Source of the DNA: UBA10649 sp965278945
GTDB taxonomy: Bacteria; Actinomycetota; Actinomycetes; S36-B12
DNA length: 64,000 nt
Direction of reading: 5' to 3'
Assembly: GCA_965278945.1 (NCBI GenBank)
Contig: OZ257128.1
Coordinates: forward strand, 558,001 to 622,000
Under the pieces are notes generated by a model that was not told the DNA's origin, ran no database searches, and saw only the letters and a program-made list of their open reading frames with translations. The first letter of the stretch is position 1; the number at the start of each line of letters is the position of its first letter. The translations under genes and the position numbers were made by a program. Shown here piece after piece: positions 33,261 through 42,812 of this stretch.

Positions 33261-34092
33261 TCCGGTCGAGGACTCCGAGTACGACGCGCATCTCGCCGGA
33301 CTGAATCGGAGCTTCGCCAACTGGGGAACCCGGGACCGGCTGGACTGGGTGCTTCGCCCCTTCGGCGGGCAGCCCCATGACATGTTCGCGATGCGCGAGG
33401 GCAGCACGCTGGTAGCCGGGTCGATCGTCAGCTATCGGTTCATCGAGAGCGGTGGACGAAGGGACCTGGTCGGCGTCATGACCGGGAGCTGGACGGACCC
33501 CGAGCTACGCGGGCGTGGTGCCTTCAGCGCGATGATCGAGCACAGCGCCGAACTTGCCCGTGCCAAGGGCGCGGTCGCGCTCCTCGCGTTCGTAACTGCC
33601 GACAACGCGAGCCGGCGTCGTCTCGAGGCGGCCGGATCCACGATGATCCCGGCCTGGTACCTTTCGGCGCCCGCATCGACCGGCGAGGAGTGGTCCGACG
33701 TTCCCGAGGTCGACGATGCGCTGCGTTCGCTGGGCGCAGCGAGATCGGGCGGAGACCTGGTCCGGTTCGCGTACCCGTCGATCGATGACCTGCGTGGGCA
33801 GCTCGTGAACCGATCGGCAGAAGTCCAGGTTGTGGCGTCCCCCGCCGGAGAGATCGCCGTGGTGGAGCGGGCGGGAGCCACGCTGCGAGTGCTCGCGTCC
33901 ACCGATCCGCACTGCCGTCCGTGGCTTCCAGGAACCGTGGACCGCTTCAGCTTCACCACCGATCCGGAAGACGCGCAAGTCGCCCGCGAGCTCGGCGCGC
34001 GCGTCACCGATGGCTTCCTGACCGTGCTCGCGCTGACGACCAGCTGGCAGTGCCCGCCTGGCTGGTTCGTCGAGTCGGGAGACCGGATCTAG
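33250..34092 (+). CDS. GNAT-family acyltransferase
   Basis: A 280-residue protein with a GNAT domain in the first half. The acetyl-CoA loop is in DPELRGRGAFSAMIEHSAELARAKG, preceded by the beta-4 strand LVGVMTGSW. The C-terminal half is unlike simple GNATs and may bind the sugar. Coupled translation with the deacetylase-like gene suggests replacement of an acetyl by another acyl group on an amino sugar, which is inference. The start is GTG 33250, with GTG 33253 next to it. Confidence 0.78.
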   Translation: MVFDPVEDSEYDAHLAGLNRSFANWGTRDRLDWVLRPFGGQPHDMFAMREGSTLVAGSIVSYRFIESGGRRDLVGVMTGSWTDPELRGRGAFSAMIEHSAELARAKGAVALLAFVTADNASRRRLEAAGSTMIPAWYLSAPASTGEEWSDVPEVDDALRSLGAARSGGDLVRFAYPSIDDLRGQLVNRSAEVQVVASPAGEIAVVERAGATLRVLASTDPHCRPWLPGTVDRFSFTTDPEDAQVARELGARVTDGFLTVLALTTSWQCPPGWFVESGDRI

Positions 34093-34096
34093 AGCC

Positions 34097-35002
34097 ATGG
34101 CCGTTATCACGATTGCTGCCCCGACCTTCAACCGCCGCGATGCGATCGTGGGGTTCTGCCGTGAGTTAGCCCCGCTGGCGAATCAGGATGCGATCGCGTT
34201 GCTCGTAATAGACAACGGTTCCTCCGACGGAACGTGGGAGGCGCTCCAGGCTTTCCGTGGCAATGGAGTGACTCTCGTGCGTGAGGAGTACAACAGGGGG
34301 TTTTCCGGGGCGGTCGCGAGTCTTGTCGAAATGTCAACAACTGAGTACGTCATGCTTTCAGGAGATGACGATCGCGTCGATGTCGATTGCCTCCCCAGAC
34401 TCGGACGCTGGCTCGCCGAAATCCGCCCTGATTTCGTCTCGACCTCGAACGGAAGCCGGATTCGCCACGTCGCTCCTCGGATTACCGGCCCGATGTCCTT
34501 CTGGGACTTCCGAGACGCGAGCGCGCATGCTCCGGGTCTGATATTCAGCCGCGATGCGACCGAGAGGGCGCTCCCCTTCCTCCTCGAGCAACTCGACAAG
34601 GGGAACGTCGCAGCGAGTGTCTATCCGCAGGTCGTGCTCGCTGCCTGGACCTGCATCGAGGGATCAGCGTGGTGGCTTGCCGATGTCGCGGTCTGGGAGG
34701 TCGAATCACTGCCCGCCCAATCCGTCGATCCGAGTGGTCTGCCGTACTGGGCGCCGAGATCGCGGCTGAGCCAAGCCCTCGGCTTCAACGAGATGTTGAT
34801 GGATCTCTCGCAGAGGATGCCGAGCGCAGATGGCCGTGCTCGGGCACGGAAGCTGTACGAGCGCAACGCCCGGACGCTGTATCCAGCACTGCGCAACTAC
34901 TTCGTGGACGTGGGCGGATCGGACAGCGGTCCGGTCTTGGACTCATCGACGATCCGACAGTTGGCTGCAGCACTTCTACGCAGGATGAAACTTCGTCGGT
35001 AG
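34097..35002 (+). CDS. family 2 glycosyltransferase
   Basis: A 301-residue GT-A enzyme. ITIAAPTFNRRDAI and LLVIDNGSSDGTWEAL form the nucleotide site; MLSGDDDRVDVDCL holds the DxD-type metal site. The C-terminal half is divergent, with many aromatic residues. It lies 4 nt after the GNAT gene on the same strand and meets the convergent GT32-like gene with a 1-nt gap. Confidence 0.88.
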   Translation: MAVITIAAPTFNRRDAIVGFCRELAPLANQDAIALLVIDNGSSDGTWEALQAFRGNGVTLVREEYNRGFSGAVASLVEMSTTEYVMLSGDDDRVDVDCLPRLGRWLAEIRPDFVSTSNGSRIRHVAPRITGPMSFWDFRDASAHAPGLIFSRDATERALPFLLEQLDKGNVAASVYPQVVLAAWTCIEGSAWWLADVAVWEVESLPAQSVDPSGLPYWAPRSRLSQALGFNEMLMDLSQRMPSADGRARARKLYERNARTLYPALRNYFVDVGGSDSGPVLDSSTIRQLAAALLRRMKLRR

Positions 35003-35003
35003 G

Positions 35004-35777
35004 TCAGCGCTGGCGGCGCGCCAGATCGCGCGGCCCTGAGTTGTAGTCCGGTCGTGGGTCTTGGTAGTCCTCGAAACTCAACCCCGGCAGGGTCAGGGAG
35101 ATGTGGCGTCGATAGCGGTACGAGAGCGGATGCAGAACGTCGCCGGCAAGGTAGAGCCACGGGACCGGGTACTTCGACACGATCCCGTCGTTCACATCCC
35201 CGTGTCGCTCCTTGGCGTACATGCCAGGGTTGGCCTCCAGCGCAGCCGACTTCTCGCGGACACGAGCCTCCACACCTTCGAGCCAGCGGCGGGTCAGCTC
35301 AGTCCCGGGCTTGAACGCGTAGCCGCCGCCTCCGATGACCTGGTTGTGGTTGAGCTGGAGCCAGCGATAGCGGTACCAGCGGAGCCGCAGAGGCTGGTAG
35401 CGAGGCAGGGGCTCGATCCCGCACGTCGAAACGTTCCATCGCTCGATGGGATATCCGACAGCCCACAGGTTCGGGTCGTCGGCAAGCTGCTGGATTCCCG
35501 GCAGCCAGCTTCCGACCGCTCGCTTGATATCGGTGTACGCGCCACCGTGATGATGCATGAGGTAGGCCCGGAAGTAGTCGGACCTCTGGATCGGCGTCAA
35601 GAGCCAGAATGCCGGCTCGAGAGGCGATCCAGGCTGTACCCAGTCGTCGACCTCCTCGTCTGTGATCACGACGACATCGAGCCCGGAATCGCGCAACGTC
35701 TGGACGCAGTCCTGTCGGACGGCGGGCATCGGGTGCCCGCCGAACCACAGCACGAACACTCGGGGCTGCACGCTCAC
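35004..35777 (-). CDS. GT32-like / capsular polysaccharide synthesis glycosyltransferase
   Basis: A 257-residue protein with the DxD-type sugar transferase signature RSDYFRAYLMHHHGGAYTDIK, as in mannosyltransferase OCH1-like and Caps_synth proteins. Most later segments are basic and aromatic (RLRWYRYRWLQLNHNQVI). It is monocistronic on the minus strand and divergent from the next glycosyltransferase across 43 nt. Confidence 0.85.
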   Translation of the reverse strand: MSVQPRVFVLWFGGHPMPAVRQDCVQTLRDSGLDVVVITDEEVDDWVQPGSPLEPAFWLLTPIQRSDYFRAYLMHHHGGAYTDIKRAVGSWLPGIQQLADDPNLWAVGYPIERWNVSTCGIEPLPRYQPLRLRWYRYRWLQLNHNQVIGGGGYAFKPGTELTRRWLEGVEARVREKSAALEANPGMYAKERHGDVNDGIVSKYPVPWLYLAGDVLHPLSYRYRRHISLTLPGLSFEDYQDPRPDYNSGPRDLARRQR

Positions 35778-35808
35778 GCCGTGATCCTAGGCCGCCTTCG
35801 AACACCGA

Positions 35809-35814
35809 TAAGGT
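35809..35814 (+). promoter_or_regulatory. -10 box of a leaderless promoter (GT4 gene)
   Basis: TAAGGT followed by 6 nt and GTG 35821. Confidence 0.55.
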
Positions 35815-35820
35815 CGACAC

Positions 35821-36978
35821 GTGCCCCACGTAGATGTCATGCACGTGTGTTACGGGGGGATGGGAGGCGTGCGATCTGTCGTCAACGCGCTCACCGACCA
35901 GCTGGGCAGTGTCGGACTGACGACCGGAGTCGTGCCGATCGGCCGTCGCGAGGAGTTGGACGACGACCCCGCGGCCTGGCCAGGGGCCAGGATCGTCGAG
36001 CCGGTCATCCTCAAGCACCGCGCCGACCTGAGCTCGATGTACCGATCGTGGTCGGCAGCGCGCCGGATCAAGGCCCGGGCGGTGTTCGTCCACTCTCCGC
36101 GTCACGCCATTCCGGTCTACCTCGGTCGCAAGCTGACCGGCCAGAAGCCACGCCTCGTGACGATCGAGCATTCGAGCGTCAATGACCGCTCCCACTCTCT
36201 GGATATCAACTCGGCCAGCTCGCTGGCGTGCAGTCGTGCCGTCGTGTTCCTCACGCCCGAGAACGAGGCTGGCTACCCGCTGCGCCGCATCCCGTTCCCG
36301 GCGCTCGCTCGCAGCTTCGTCATTGCCAACGGAGTATCGCTCGCGGACTTCGCCGACGTGAACAGGCCCGTGCACCAGCCGCATGACGAGTTCCGGGTCG
36401 GCATGGCATCTCGCGTGGTAGCTGCGAAGGACTTCGACACCCTCGTGAAGGCGATGGCCGTCCTGCAGAAGAAGCGGCTCGACGTTCCGGTGCGTCTGGT
36501 GCTCGCGGGCGACGGGCCTGAGCTTCCGCGAATCCGGGAACTGGCGCATTCGCTCGGCGCTGACAGCGTCATCGACTTCATCGGGTCGATTCCCGAGAGT
36601 CGCATCCCATCGTTCCTCGGCTGGCTTGATGCGTACGTCCAGGCGACGCACGGCGAGACGCTGAGCATGTCCTTGCTGCAGGCCGCTGCCGCGCGAGTGC
36701 CGATCGTCGCCTCGGATGTGGCCGGAGTCAACGACATCTTCGCCCAGGGCGTGCACGCGCGACTGACCGCGCACGAGAGTGCCGAAGGACTGGCCGACGG
36801 CATCATCGAGGTGCTGACCCATCCGGAGTGGGCCGAAGAGATCGCGGACAACGCCTACGCGATGGTGGCCTCGCGCTACACCTCGGCGCAGATGGCGATC
36901 TCCTACCTTGAGATGCTTACCGGGATCGACGCCGACGGACCGTGGGCAGCCGCGGCGAACGAACTCGCGGGACAGTGA
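35821..36978 (+). CDS. family 4 glycosyltransferase
   Basis: A 385-residue GT-B enzyme. The N-terminal Gly-rich loop is CYGGMGGVRSVV; the C-terminal half has VGMASRVVAAKDFDTLVKA, VLAGDGPELPRI and HGETLSMSLLQAAAARVPIVASDVAG, the last carrying the donor-binding Glu region. The donor and acceptor sugars are unknown. It heads a three-gene plus-strand run with a methyltransferase and an FkbM gene. Confidence 0.9.
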   Translation: MPHVDVMHVCYGGMGGVRSVVNALTDQLGSVGLTTGVVPIGRREELDDDPAAWPGARIVEPVILKHRADLSSMYRSWSAARRIKARAVFVHSPRHAIPVYLGRKLTGQKPRLVTIEHSSVNDRSHSLDINSASSLACSRAVVFLTPENEAGYPLRRIPFPALARSFVIANGVSLADFADVNRPVHQPHDEFRVGMASRVVAAKDFDTLVKAMAVLQKKRLDVPVRLVLAGDGPELPRIRELAHSLGADSVIDFIGSIPESRIPSFLGWLDAYVQATHGETLSMSLLQAAAARVPIVASDVAGVNDIFAQGVHARLTAHESAEGLADGIIEVLTHPEWAEEIADNAYAMVASRYTSAQMAISYLEMLTGIDADGPWAAAANELAGQ

Positions 36979-36995
36979 CGGGAGGTCGCACGCAC

Positions 36996-37823
36996 ATGAA
37001 CCGCGACGATGCCGTCGTTGACGACTTCGGCGATGAGTGGGCCCGTTTCGACCAGGGTGCCGTTGCCGACACCGACCTCGAGCCGATCTTCGATTCGTAC
37101 TTCGCCCACTTTCCGTGGGCCGACCTGCCGAGCGACGCCGTCGGAGTCGACGTGGGGTGCGGGAGCGGACGCTGGGCCGACTTCGTCGCGTCGCGCGTCG
37201 GCCGGCTCATCTGCGTCGATGCGAGCGCCCAGGCGGTCGAGGTCGCACGCACGAAACTGGCGCGCCATGGAAACTGCGAGGTCATCCAGGCGAGCGTCGA
37301 CGAGATGCCCATCGATCCGGGGTCCGTGGACTTCGTCTACTCACTCGGGGTCCTGCACCATGTCCCCGACACGCAGGCGGCCATCGACGACTGCGTCGCA
37401 CTGCTGAAGCCCGGCGGCATCTTCTACGTCTACCTGTACTACTCGTTCGAGAACCGCCCCGCCTGGTTCCGCGCGCTGTGGCGAACCTCGGAGGTCGGCC
37501 GCAACCTGGTCAGTCGCTCCCCGCGTCCGGTGAAGAACGCCGTGTGCGAGGTGATCGCTGTCCTCGTCTACTGGCCGCTTGCCCGCGCGTCTCGAGTGCT
37601 GGAACGCATGGGAGCGAGCGTGGCGCGCGTGCCGCTGTCCTCCTACCGGTCGATGAGCTTGTACTCGATGCGCACCGATGCGCGCGATCGATTCGGGACC
37701 CGCCTGGAGAAGAGGTTCAGCCGAGCCCAGATCGCGGCCATGCTCGCTGCAGCCGGGCTCGTCTCGATCGACGTCCCGGACTCGTTCCCCTTCTGGATGG
37801 CGATCGGACGCAAGCATGCGTAG
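36996..37823 (+). CDS. class I SAM-dependent methyltransferase
   Basis: A 275-residue protein with VGVDVGCGSGRWADFVA (motif I), LICVDASAQAVEVARTKL and VDFVYSLGVLHHVPDTQ. The C-terminal half contains an amphipathic stretch (CEVIAVLVYWPLARASRVLE) that may contact the membrane or a lipid-linked substrate. ATG 36996 follows GGGAGG by several nt. It overlaps the FkbM gene by 8 nt. Confidence 0.88.
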   Translation: MNRDDAVVDDFGDEWARFDQGAVADTDLEPIFDSYFAHFPWADLPSDAVGVDVGCGSGRWADFVASRVGRLICVDASAQAVEVARTKLARHGNCEVIQASVDEMPIDPGSVDFVYSLGVLHHVPDTQAAIDDCVALLKPGGIFYVYLYYSFENRPAWFRALWRTSEVGRNLVSRSPRPVKNAVCEVIAVLVYWPLARASRVLERMGASVARVPLSSYRSMSLYSMRTDARDRFGTRLEKRFSRAQIAAMLAAAGLVSIDVPDSFPFWMAIGRKHA

Positions 37824-38628
37824 CGCCCTGCACAAGGTGCGCGATCGCGTTCTCTCCGCAGACTCTCGGGTCGTCGACGGAGCAGTCGGAGTGGCCTACT
37901 CGGTGCTCGCATCCATCGCCGAGCGCAGGCGCTGCAAGGTCCGCAAGTCCGATGGCGTGTGGATGCACGAGTGGGACGGCGGTGCCTACCTGTGCGCGCG
38001 CCCGGTTCGGCGCCCGGTGAACGAGGCCCAGCACCTGTACCCGTACTTCCTGTACCGCTACACGCCCAAGCCTGGCGACGTCGTCGTCGACGTCGGCGCG
38101 GGAGTGGGCACCGAGGCCCTCGAGTTCTCCCGGCTGGTCGGACCGTCCGGTCGCGTCATCTCGATCGAGGCACACCCGCCTTCGGCCGCGCTTCTCCAGC
38201 GCACGGTTTGCTACCTGGCGCTGGACAACGTGACCGTCATCGAAGCCGCGGTCGCTGCGCATGACGGCCCGGTGACGATCAGCGACGGCGACGCCGCGAT
38301 CGCGAACCGGCTGACCGACTCCGGCATCACCGTTCGCGGCGGGACGCTGCCCAGCCTGCTCGGCGAGGTGGGGGTGTCGGAGGTCGACTACATGAAGGTG
38401 AACATCGAGGGCGCCGAACGACTTCTCTTCGAGGGCATGGCGGGCTCCGACCTGGTCGTGCGGGAGATCTGCGTGAGCTGCCACGACTTCCTCGAGGGCG
38501 ACTGGTACCAGACTTTCGAGACGTCGCGTGCCTGGCTCATCGACCACGGCTACGACGTCAGCAGCCATCCGCCGGTCGACGGTGCCAGCTACTCGCAGTA
38601 CTACCTGTACGGCTCACTTCGGGGCTAG
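37816..38628 (+). CDS. FkbM-family methyltransferase
   Basis: A 270-residue O-methyltransferase. The SAM site is VVVDVGAGVGTEALEFSRLVG; the FkbM motif EAHPPSAALLQRTV and the later VDYMKVNIEGAERLLFEGM are typical. It probably methylates a sugar hydroxyl of the surface glycan. Its stop region overlaps the end of the convergent GT4 gene by 15 nt. Confidence 0.9.
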   Translation: MRSALHKVRDRVLSADSRVVDGAVGVAYSVLASIAERRRCKVRKSDGVWMHEWDGGAYLCARPVRRPVNEAQHLYPYFLYRYTPKPGDVVVDVGAGVGTEALEFSRLVGPSGRVISIEAHPPSAALLQRTVCYLALDNVTVIEAAVAAHDGPVTISDGDAAIANRLTDSGITVRGGTLPSLLGEVGVSEVDYMKVNIEGAERLLFEGMAGSDLVVREICVSCHDFLEGDWYQTFETSRAWLIDHGYDVSSHPPVDGASYSQYYLYGSLRG

Positions 38629-39690
38629 CGCCGACTCGACGAGGTCGTAGAAGAGCGGCGCGCGACTGCTCACGGACCATCGTGCCGCGGCGTCCGATCG
38701 GTCGGTGCGGTCCGCAGTAGTCACCGCACCCAGCGCGACGATCCGCGTCAGGCCCGCGGCGAGGTCGCCTGGACTCGACCCGGCGGTGAGGACGGAGCCC
38801 TCATCGTCAGCGAGCACCTCGGGAGCCACTCCGGTGGGGGTGCTCACGACGCGGGCACCAGCCAGGCTCGCCTCGAACACGGTCAGCGGCCCGCCTTCGG
38901 AGGTCGCGCAGCTGATGAGCACGTCGGTCTGGGCGAGCAGCCCGCCGGGATTGCTCACGTAGCCGTGCATCGAGACGAGGTCCCCGACGTCGAGCCGTTC
39001 GATCGCGTCGGCAATCTCGTCGTGCATCGGACCCGAGCCCACGATCGCCACATGGGCTCGCGCAGTCCTGAGCAGTTCGCCGGCCTGGGCGACCGCCTCG
39101 ACGAGCGCGGTGATGTTCTTGAACCAGATCAGGCGGCTCAGCGTCATGAGACGGATGCCAGTGTCCGTAGGCCAGATCGATTCGGGCTCTGCGGTCGCGT
39201 CGATCTCGGCACCGAGGAGGTACACCACCACCTTCCGCGCGCCCGCGCACTGGGCACCCGTGGAAGCCGGCTCGGACACGGCGATATGCAGCGTGGCGCG
39301 GTGGTTCAGCGCACGGAACGCGAGCTCCTTGATGCGGCGGTTCCGTGGGTCGTCGGAGACCACGCCGTGATGAGCGACGACGACGAGCGGCGCCTGCTTG
39401 CGGATGTTCCAGCGCAGCAGGCTGATCGTCTCGCGCGGGGAGTGGCTGACGATGACGTCGGGGCGCACCGTCGCGACCAGTTCGCGCATCCACGCAGAAT
39501 CGCTCCCCGAAACCGAGTGCTCGACCAGCGGCACGTCGAGCGACGTGAGGGCTGCCGCAACGTCGGGAGGTGCGGGCGTAGCGCTCAGCACTGTCGTCCG
39601 CACGCCCTCGGGCTGATGGTGAAGGCGCCGAAGGAGTGCCGACTCGGCTCCTCCGGGTTCCAGTCCGTGAATCACTTCAAGGACATGCAC
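38614..39690 (-). CDS. family 4 glycosyltransferase
   Basis: A 358-residue GT-B enzyme starting HVLEVIHGLEPGGAESALLRRL, with VSHSPRETISLL, LMTLSRLIWFKNI, VAIVGSGPMHDEI and SEGGPLTVFEASLAGARVVSTPTGVAPEV. The Glu pair of the donor site is in that last segment. It is the third gene of the minus-strand operon Wzy-like, asnB, GT4, starting 6 nt after asnB ends. Confidence 0.92.
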   Translation of the reverse strand: MHVLEVIHGLEPGGAESALLRRLHHQPEGVRTTVLSATPAPPDVAAALTSLDVPLVEHSVSGSDSAWMRELVATVRPDVIVSHSPRETISLLRWNIRKQAPLVVVAHHGVVSDDPRNRRIKELAFRALNHRATLHIAVSEPASTGAQCAGARKVVVYLLGAEIDATAEPESIWPTDTGIRLMTLSRLIWFKNITALVEAVAQAGELLRTARAHVAIVGSGPMHDEIADAIERLDVGDLVSMHGYVSNPGGLLAQTDVLISCATSEGGPLTVFEASLAGARVVSTPTGVAPEVLADDEGSVLTAGSSPGDLAAGLTRIVALGAVTTADRTDRSDAAARWSVSSRAPLFYDLVESALAPK

Positions 39691-39696
39691 GGCGCC

Positions 39697-41490
39697 TCAT
39701 CGCGTCAGCCACTGCTCTTGCCACAGTCCCAGGACACCGAGGCGGAAGGCCAGGGTGGGGTTGAGCACGGCGCGTCGTTCGAGGAGATCGGACGTCGCGG
39801 TATCCATCGTCTTCAGCACTGATCCATCGTCGTGGAGGGCGAACTTCACGTAGTCGTCGAGTCCGCTTGTCGCGATAAGCCCGGCAACGTCGACGCTGAG
39901 TCCCATCTTGCGCGGGGGCAGGCGAACGCTCGGCACCTTCGAGAGCAGGGCCGACCGCAGGGCATCCTTGCTCGTTCCCCGGGCCTTCACCGCCATCGAC
40001 GCTCGGGCCACGAGCGGGTCGAGGAACGGCACGCGCACCTCGACGCTGTGCAGCATCGAGGCCCGGTCGCTCTTCTCGAGGAACACGTTCGGCAGCCATT
40101 GGCTGACGTCGTACGCCTTGTTGGCTGGCAGGTTGAGTGCCTGCGGAGTCGTGTGTAGTGCAGCCCACCTGCTCTGCTGCGCCGTCAGGGCGAGTGACGC
40201 GGCGCGCGGCATTGCTGCGGTGACCGCCTCCCATTCGGAGGACAGCAGATACGAGTGGGCCAGGTAGTCGTCGACCTCGCCCCACTGCGCCCAGGCCCGC
40301 ACGCGTTGTGACGGAACGCTGTCCCGGTACGCGTTCGAGCTTCTGCGGGCGCGACTCAGGAGTCGCAGCGGTGCTCGAGTCACTCGGCCATAGCGATAGC
40401 GCTCGACCTCGTACCTGCGGTAGCCGCCGAACAACTCGTCGGCTCCCTCTCCCGCGAGCACGACCTTCAGGTCGTGCGCCACCCGCTCGCAGAGCACAGC
40501 AAGAGGGATATACGCCGCATCGCCGAACGGCTCGCCCGTCGTCCGGACCAGCGCTCGGATGACGCTCAGAGCGCCCGCGGTCTCGAAGGGCACCTCTGTA
40601 TGCCGGGCGCCGATGGCCGCGGCGTTCCAGCGCGCATAGGCCGATTCATCGATCGCCGGGTTGTCGGGATTAGTGAGGCTGAACGTCAGCAGGTCATCGA
40701 TCCGCTCGGCGGCGCTGGCCGCGATCAGCGTCGAGTCGATGCCGCCGCTGAGCAGCACCCCGACCGGGACATCGCTGACCAGGTGCGCGTGGACGGAGTC
40801 GTCGACGGCATCTGCGGTGGACAGGGTCGGCCATGCGTCGATGCTCAGCGACTCGGTCGTTCGGCGCCAGCCATCGCCTGCTCGAAGCCACGTCGTGACG
40901 ACTCCTTCCGGGCACTTCTCGATGCCCTTGAATGCGGACGTGGCGGAGGCGAAGAACCCGGTCGCGAGAAACGACGCGACGGCGACGGGGTCGGGGGACG
41001 GGCTGGGCAGCAACGGTGCGAGCGCGGCGGGCACCGAGGCGAAGGACAATGCTCCGTCCGGCCCGTGGGCCACGAACAGCGGCTTGATGCCGAAGAAGTC
41101 GCGCGCAGCCACGACCATCTCGGGATCCCTGCGCCAGTAGACGAAGGCGAACATGCCCCGCAGTTCGGACAGGCGCTCGTGCAGTCCGCGCTGGAGCAGG
41201 TGGTACAGCACCTGGGTGTCTGACGCGGGGTCGAGGCCGAGGTCCTGGCCAATCTCCCTGTAGTTGTAGATCTCCCCGTTGAACAGCAGCAGATCGAAGT
41301 CCGGATCGGTGGAGTAGGGCTGCCTGCCCGCCGCACCGAGACCGATGATCGCCAGTCGCGAGTGCGCCGCTGAGTAGCGGTCGTTGGTGAGCTCGCGTCG
41401 CTCGTCGGGACCTCGGCATTCGATGACGTCGACGCAACGACGCCACCGTTCGCTAGCTGGATGATGCGTGGTGAAGACCAGTCCGCACAT
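39697..41490 (-). CDS. asnB: asparagine synthetase (glutamine-hydrolysing) type amidotransferase
   Basis: A 597-residue two-domain enzyme. The N-terminal Cys2 nucleophile is in MCGLVFTTHHP, and NGEIYNYREI and RGMFAFVYWRR belong to the glutaminase domain. The synthetase PP-loop is VGVLLSGGIDSTLIA, followed by GEGADELFGGYRRYE. Copies inside glycan loci often amidate sugar uronic acids, so the substrate may be a hexuronate from the UDP-sugar dehydrogenase rather than aspartate. ATG 41490 was chosen because Cys must be residue 2; it abuts the upstream stop as TGATG. Confidence 0.93.
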   Translation of the reverse strand: MCGLVFTTHHPASERWRRCVDVIECRGPDERRELTNDRYSAAHSRLAIIGLGAAGRQPYSTDPDFDLLLFNGEIYNYREIGQDLGLDPASDTQVLYHLLQRGLHERLSELRGMFAFVYWRRDPEMVVAARDFFGIKPLFVAHGPDGALSFASVPAALAPLLPSPSPDPVAVASFLATGFFASATSAFKGIEKCPEGVVTTWLRAGDGWRRTTESLSIDAWPTLSTADAVDDSVHAHLVSDVPVGVLLSGGIDSTLIAASAAERIDDLLTFSLTNPDNPAIDESAYARWNAAAIGARHTEVPFETAGALSVIRALVRTTGEPFGDAAYIPLAVLCERVAHDLKVVLAGEGADELFGGYRRYEVERYRYGRVTRAPLRLLSRARRSSNAYRDSVPSQRVRAWAQWGEVDDYLAHSYLLSSEWEAVTAAMPRAASLALTAQQSRWAALHTTPQALNLPANKAYDVSQWLPNVFLEKSDRASMLHSVEVRVPFLDPLVARASMAVKARGTSKDALRSALLSKVPSVRLPPRKMGLSVDVAGLIATSGLDDYVKFALHDDGSVLKTMDTATSDLLERRAVLNPTLAFRLGVLGLWQEQWLTR

Positions 41491-42776
41491 CAGCGAATGA
41501 TCTCCTCGAGTTCGGGGACGGGCTCCGACTCTTGCGGGTGCTTGACGCCCTTCATCGCCTTCTTCTCCGCTCTGCTCTTTCGCCAGATCACCCACCCGAG
41601 TGCTGCTAGCGGTGCGACGAGCACGATGGCCAGCCCACGCAGTCGGATGATGAGACCGAAGTTGCTGGAGTTCGCGGCGAGGTACACGAGAAGAGCAGCG
41701 GTCGGCAGGATGAAGAGCGCGGCATCCGCCCGCACCTTCAGCTTCCGGACCGCGTAGATGCACAGTGTCCAGATTCCCAGCCACAAGAATGCGTCGATGC
41801 CTGCGAGCGCAAGCGACGGATTCGTCAGCTGCCAGGGGAAAGGACCGAAGGCGGTCAGGATCGACCGAAGCGCGTGACCGGATAGTGAGGGGTCGACCGC
41901 GCCGGACCCGAGGCCGGCCTGGGCGAAGGAGGAGTTGCCGGTGTTCTGCTCCTGGCTAACGTCGGCCCGATACTCGAAGTAGCGACTGCCGTCGAAGTAC
42001 TCGGCAAGGAACTGCAGCGCGACAAACGTGAAGCCAGCGGCCACGATGCCGAAGAGGATGGTCGTCACGCTCAGGCGCACGCGAACATTGGCTGCGATCG
42101 CCGCGGTTACGGGCATGCCGATGATGACGAGGAAGGCCAGCCCACCGCGCATGGGGATCATCAGCAGGCCGGCACCGATGATCGCGGCCGCGCCGGATAG
42201 GTAATGCTGCTTGTAGATGCGCACTGTGCCCCACAGGCCGATGCTGAGCAGGAGCCCGACGATTGCCTCACGCAGCAGCAGTCCGCCCCACAGCACGCCG
42301 ACGGGCCACAGTGCTACAAGCCAGGCGGCAGGCTTGATGGCCGGGTACCAGCCCATCTGGTAGCAGGTGGCCGCCACGACGAGAACCGTCAGTCCGCCCG
42401 CGAGCGCGTTGACGAGGTAGCCGACCTCGGGCGCATGGCCGATGAGCGTGTAGATGACGGCCAGGATGGTCGGGAAGCCGTCCTTGCCCAGCCATGATCC
42501 GGGGTCTGGGCCCATCTGCTGCCAGAAGCGAGCGAGTTCTTGTCCGTAGTTGTCGTAGTACGCCGCGTCGCTTGCGTACCCGGACATCTGGACGTCGACT
42601 CCGCGAATTGCACGCGCGGCGAACGCGATGCAGGCGATCAGGACCACGCCGTGAATCCGGCCGAGGAACATGAGAATCGCGAAGGAGAAGCAGATCAGGA
42701 GGAGTACGGCCAACAGTGCTGCCGAGGGATCCCGTTCCACTGCCCACCTACCTCTCGAAGGCCGATGATAGGTCAT
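41490..42776 (-). CDS. polytopic membrane protein, candidate Wzy polymerase
   Basis: A 428-residue protein with about ten membrane spans and one larger external loop in the second half (FDGSRYFEYRADVSQEQNTGNSSFAQAG). That layout, together with the locus, fits a Wzy repeat-unit polymerase, but a GT-C transferase is possible; no sequence signature decides. The basic tail (WRKSRAEKKAMKG) faces the cytoplasm. A TATCAT box at 42765-42770 and an AGGTAGG site suggest the real start may be GTG 42740, twelve residues later. Confidence 0.65.
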   Translation of the reverse strand: MTYHRPSRGRWAVERDPSAALLAVLLLICFSFAILMFLGRIHGVVLIACIAFAARAIRGVDVQMSGYASDAAYYDNYGQELARFWQQMGPDPGSWLGKDGFPTILAVIYTLIGHAPEVGYLVNALAGGLTVLVVAATCYQMGWYPAIKPAAWLVALWPVGVLWGGLLLREAIVGLLLSIGLWGTVRIYKQHYLSGAAAIIGAGLLMIPMRGGLAFLVIIGMPVTAAIAANVRVRLSVTTILFGIVAAGFTFVALQFLAEYFDGSRYFEYRADVSQEQNTGNSSFAQAGLGSGAVDPSLSGHALRSILTAFGPFPWQLTNPSLALAGIDAFLWLGIWTLCIYAVRKLKVRADAALFILPTAALLVYLAANSSNFGLIIRLRGLAIVLVAPLAALGWVIWRKSRAEKKAMKGVKHPQESEPVPELEEIIR

Positions 42777-42799
42777 CGAACACGGGCTGCGCGGAAGGC

Positions 42800-42805
42800 T
42801 AAAGT
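42800..42805 (+). promoter_or_regulatory. -10 box of a leaderless promoter (nucleotide sugar dehydrogenase)
   Basis: TAAAGT followed by 7 nt and GTG 42813. Confidence 0.55.
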
Positions 42806-42812
42806 CAGCCGG

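Noticed and set aside
39697..41490. AsnB as a lasso-peptide cyclase for the candidate peptide
   Set aside because: It has a complete Cys2 glutaminase domain and lies in an operon with a Wzy-like protein and a glycosyltransferase, 22 kb from the peptide gene.
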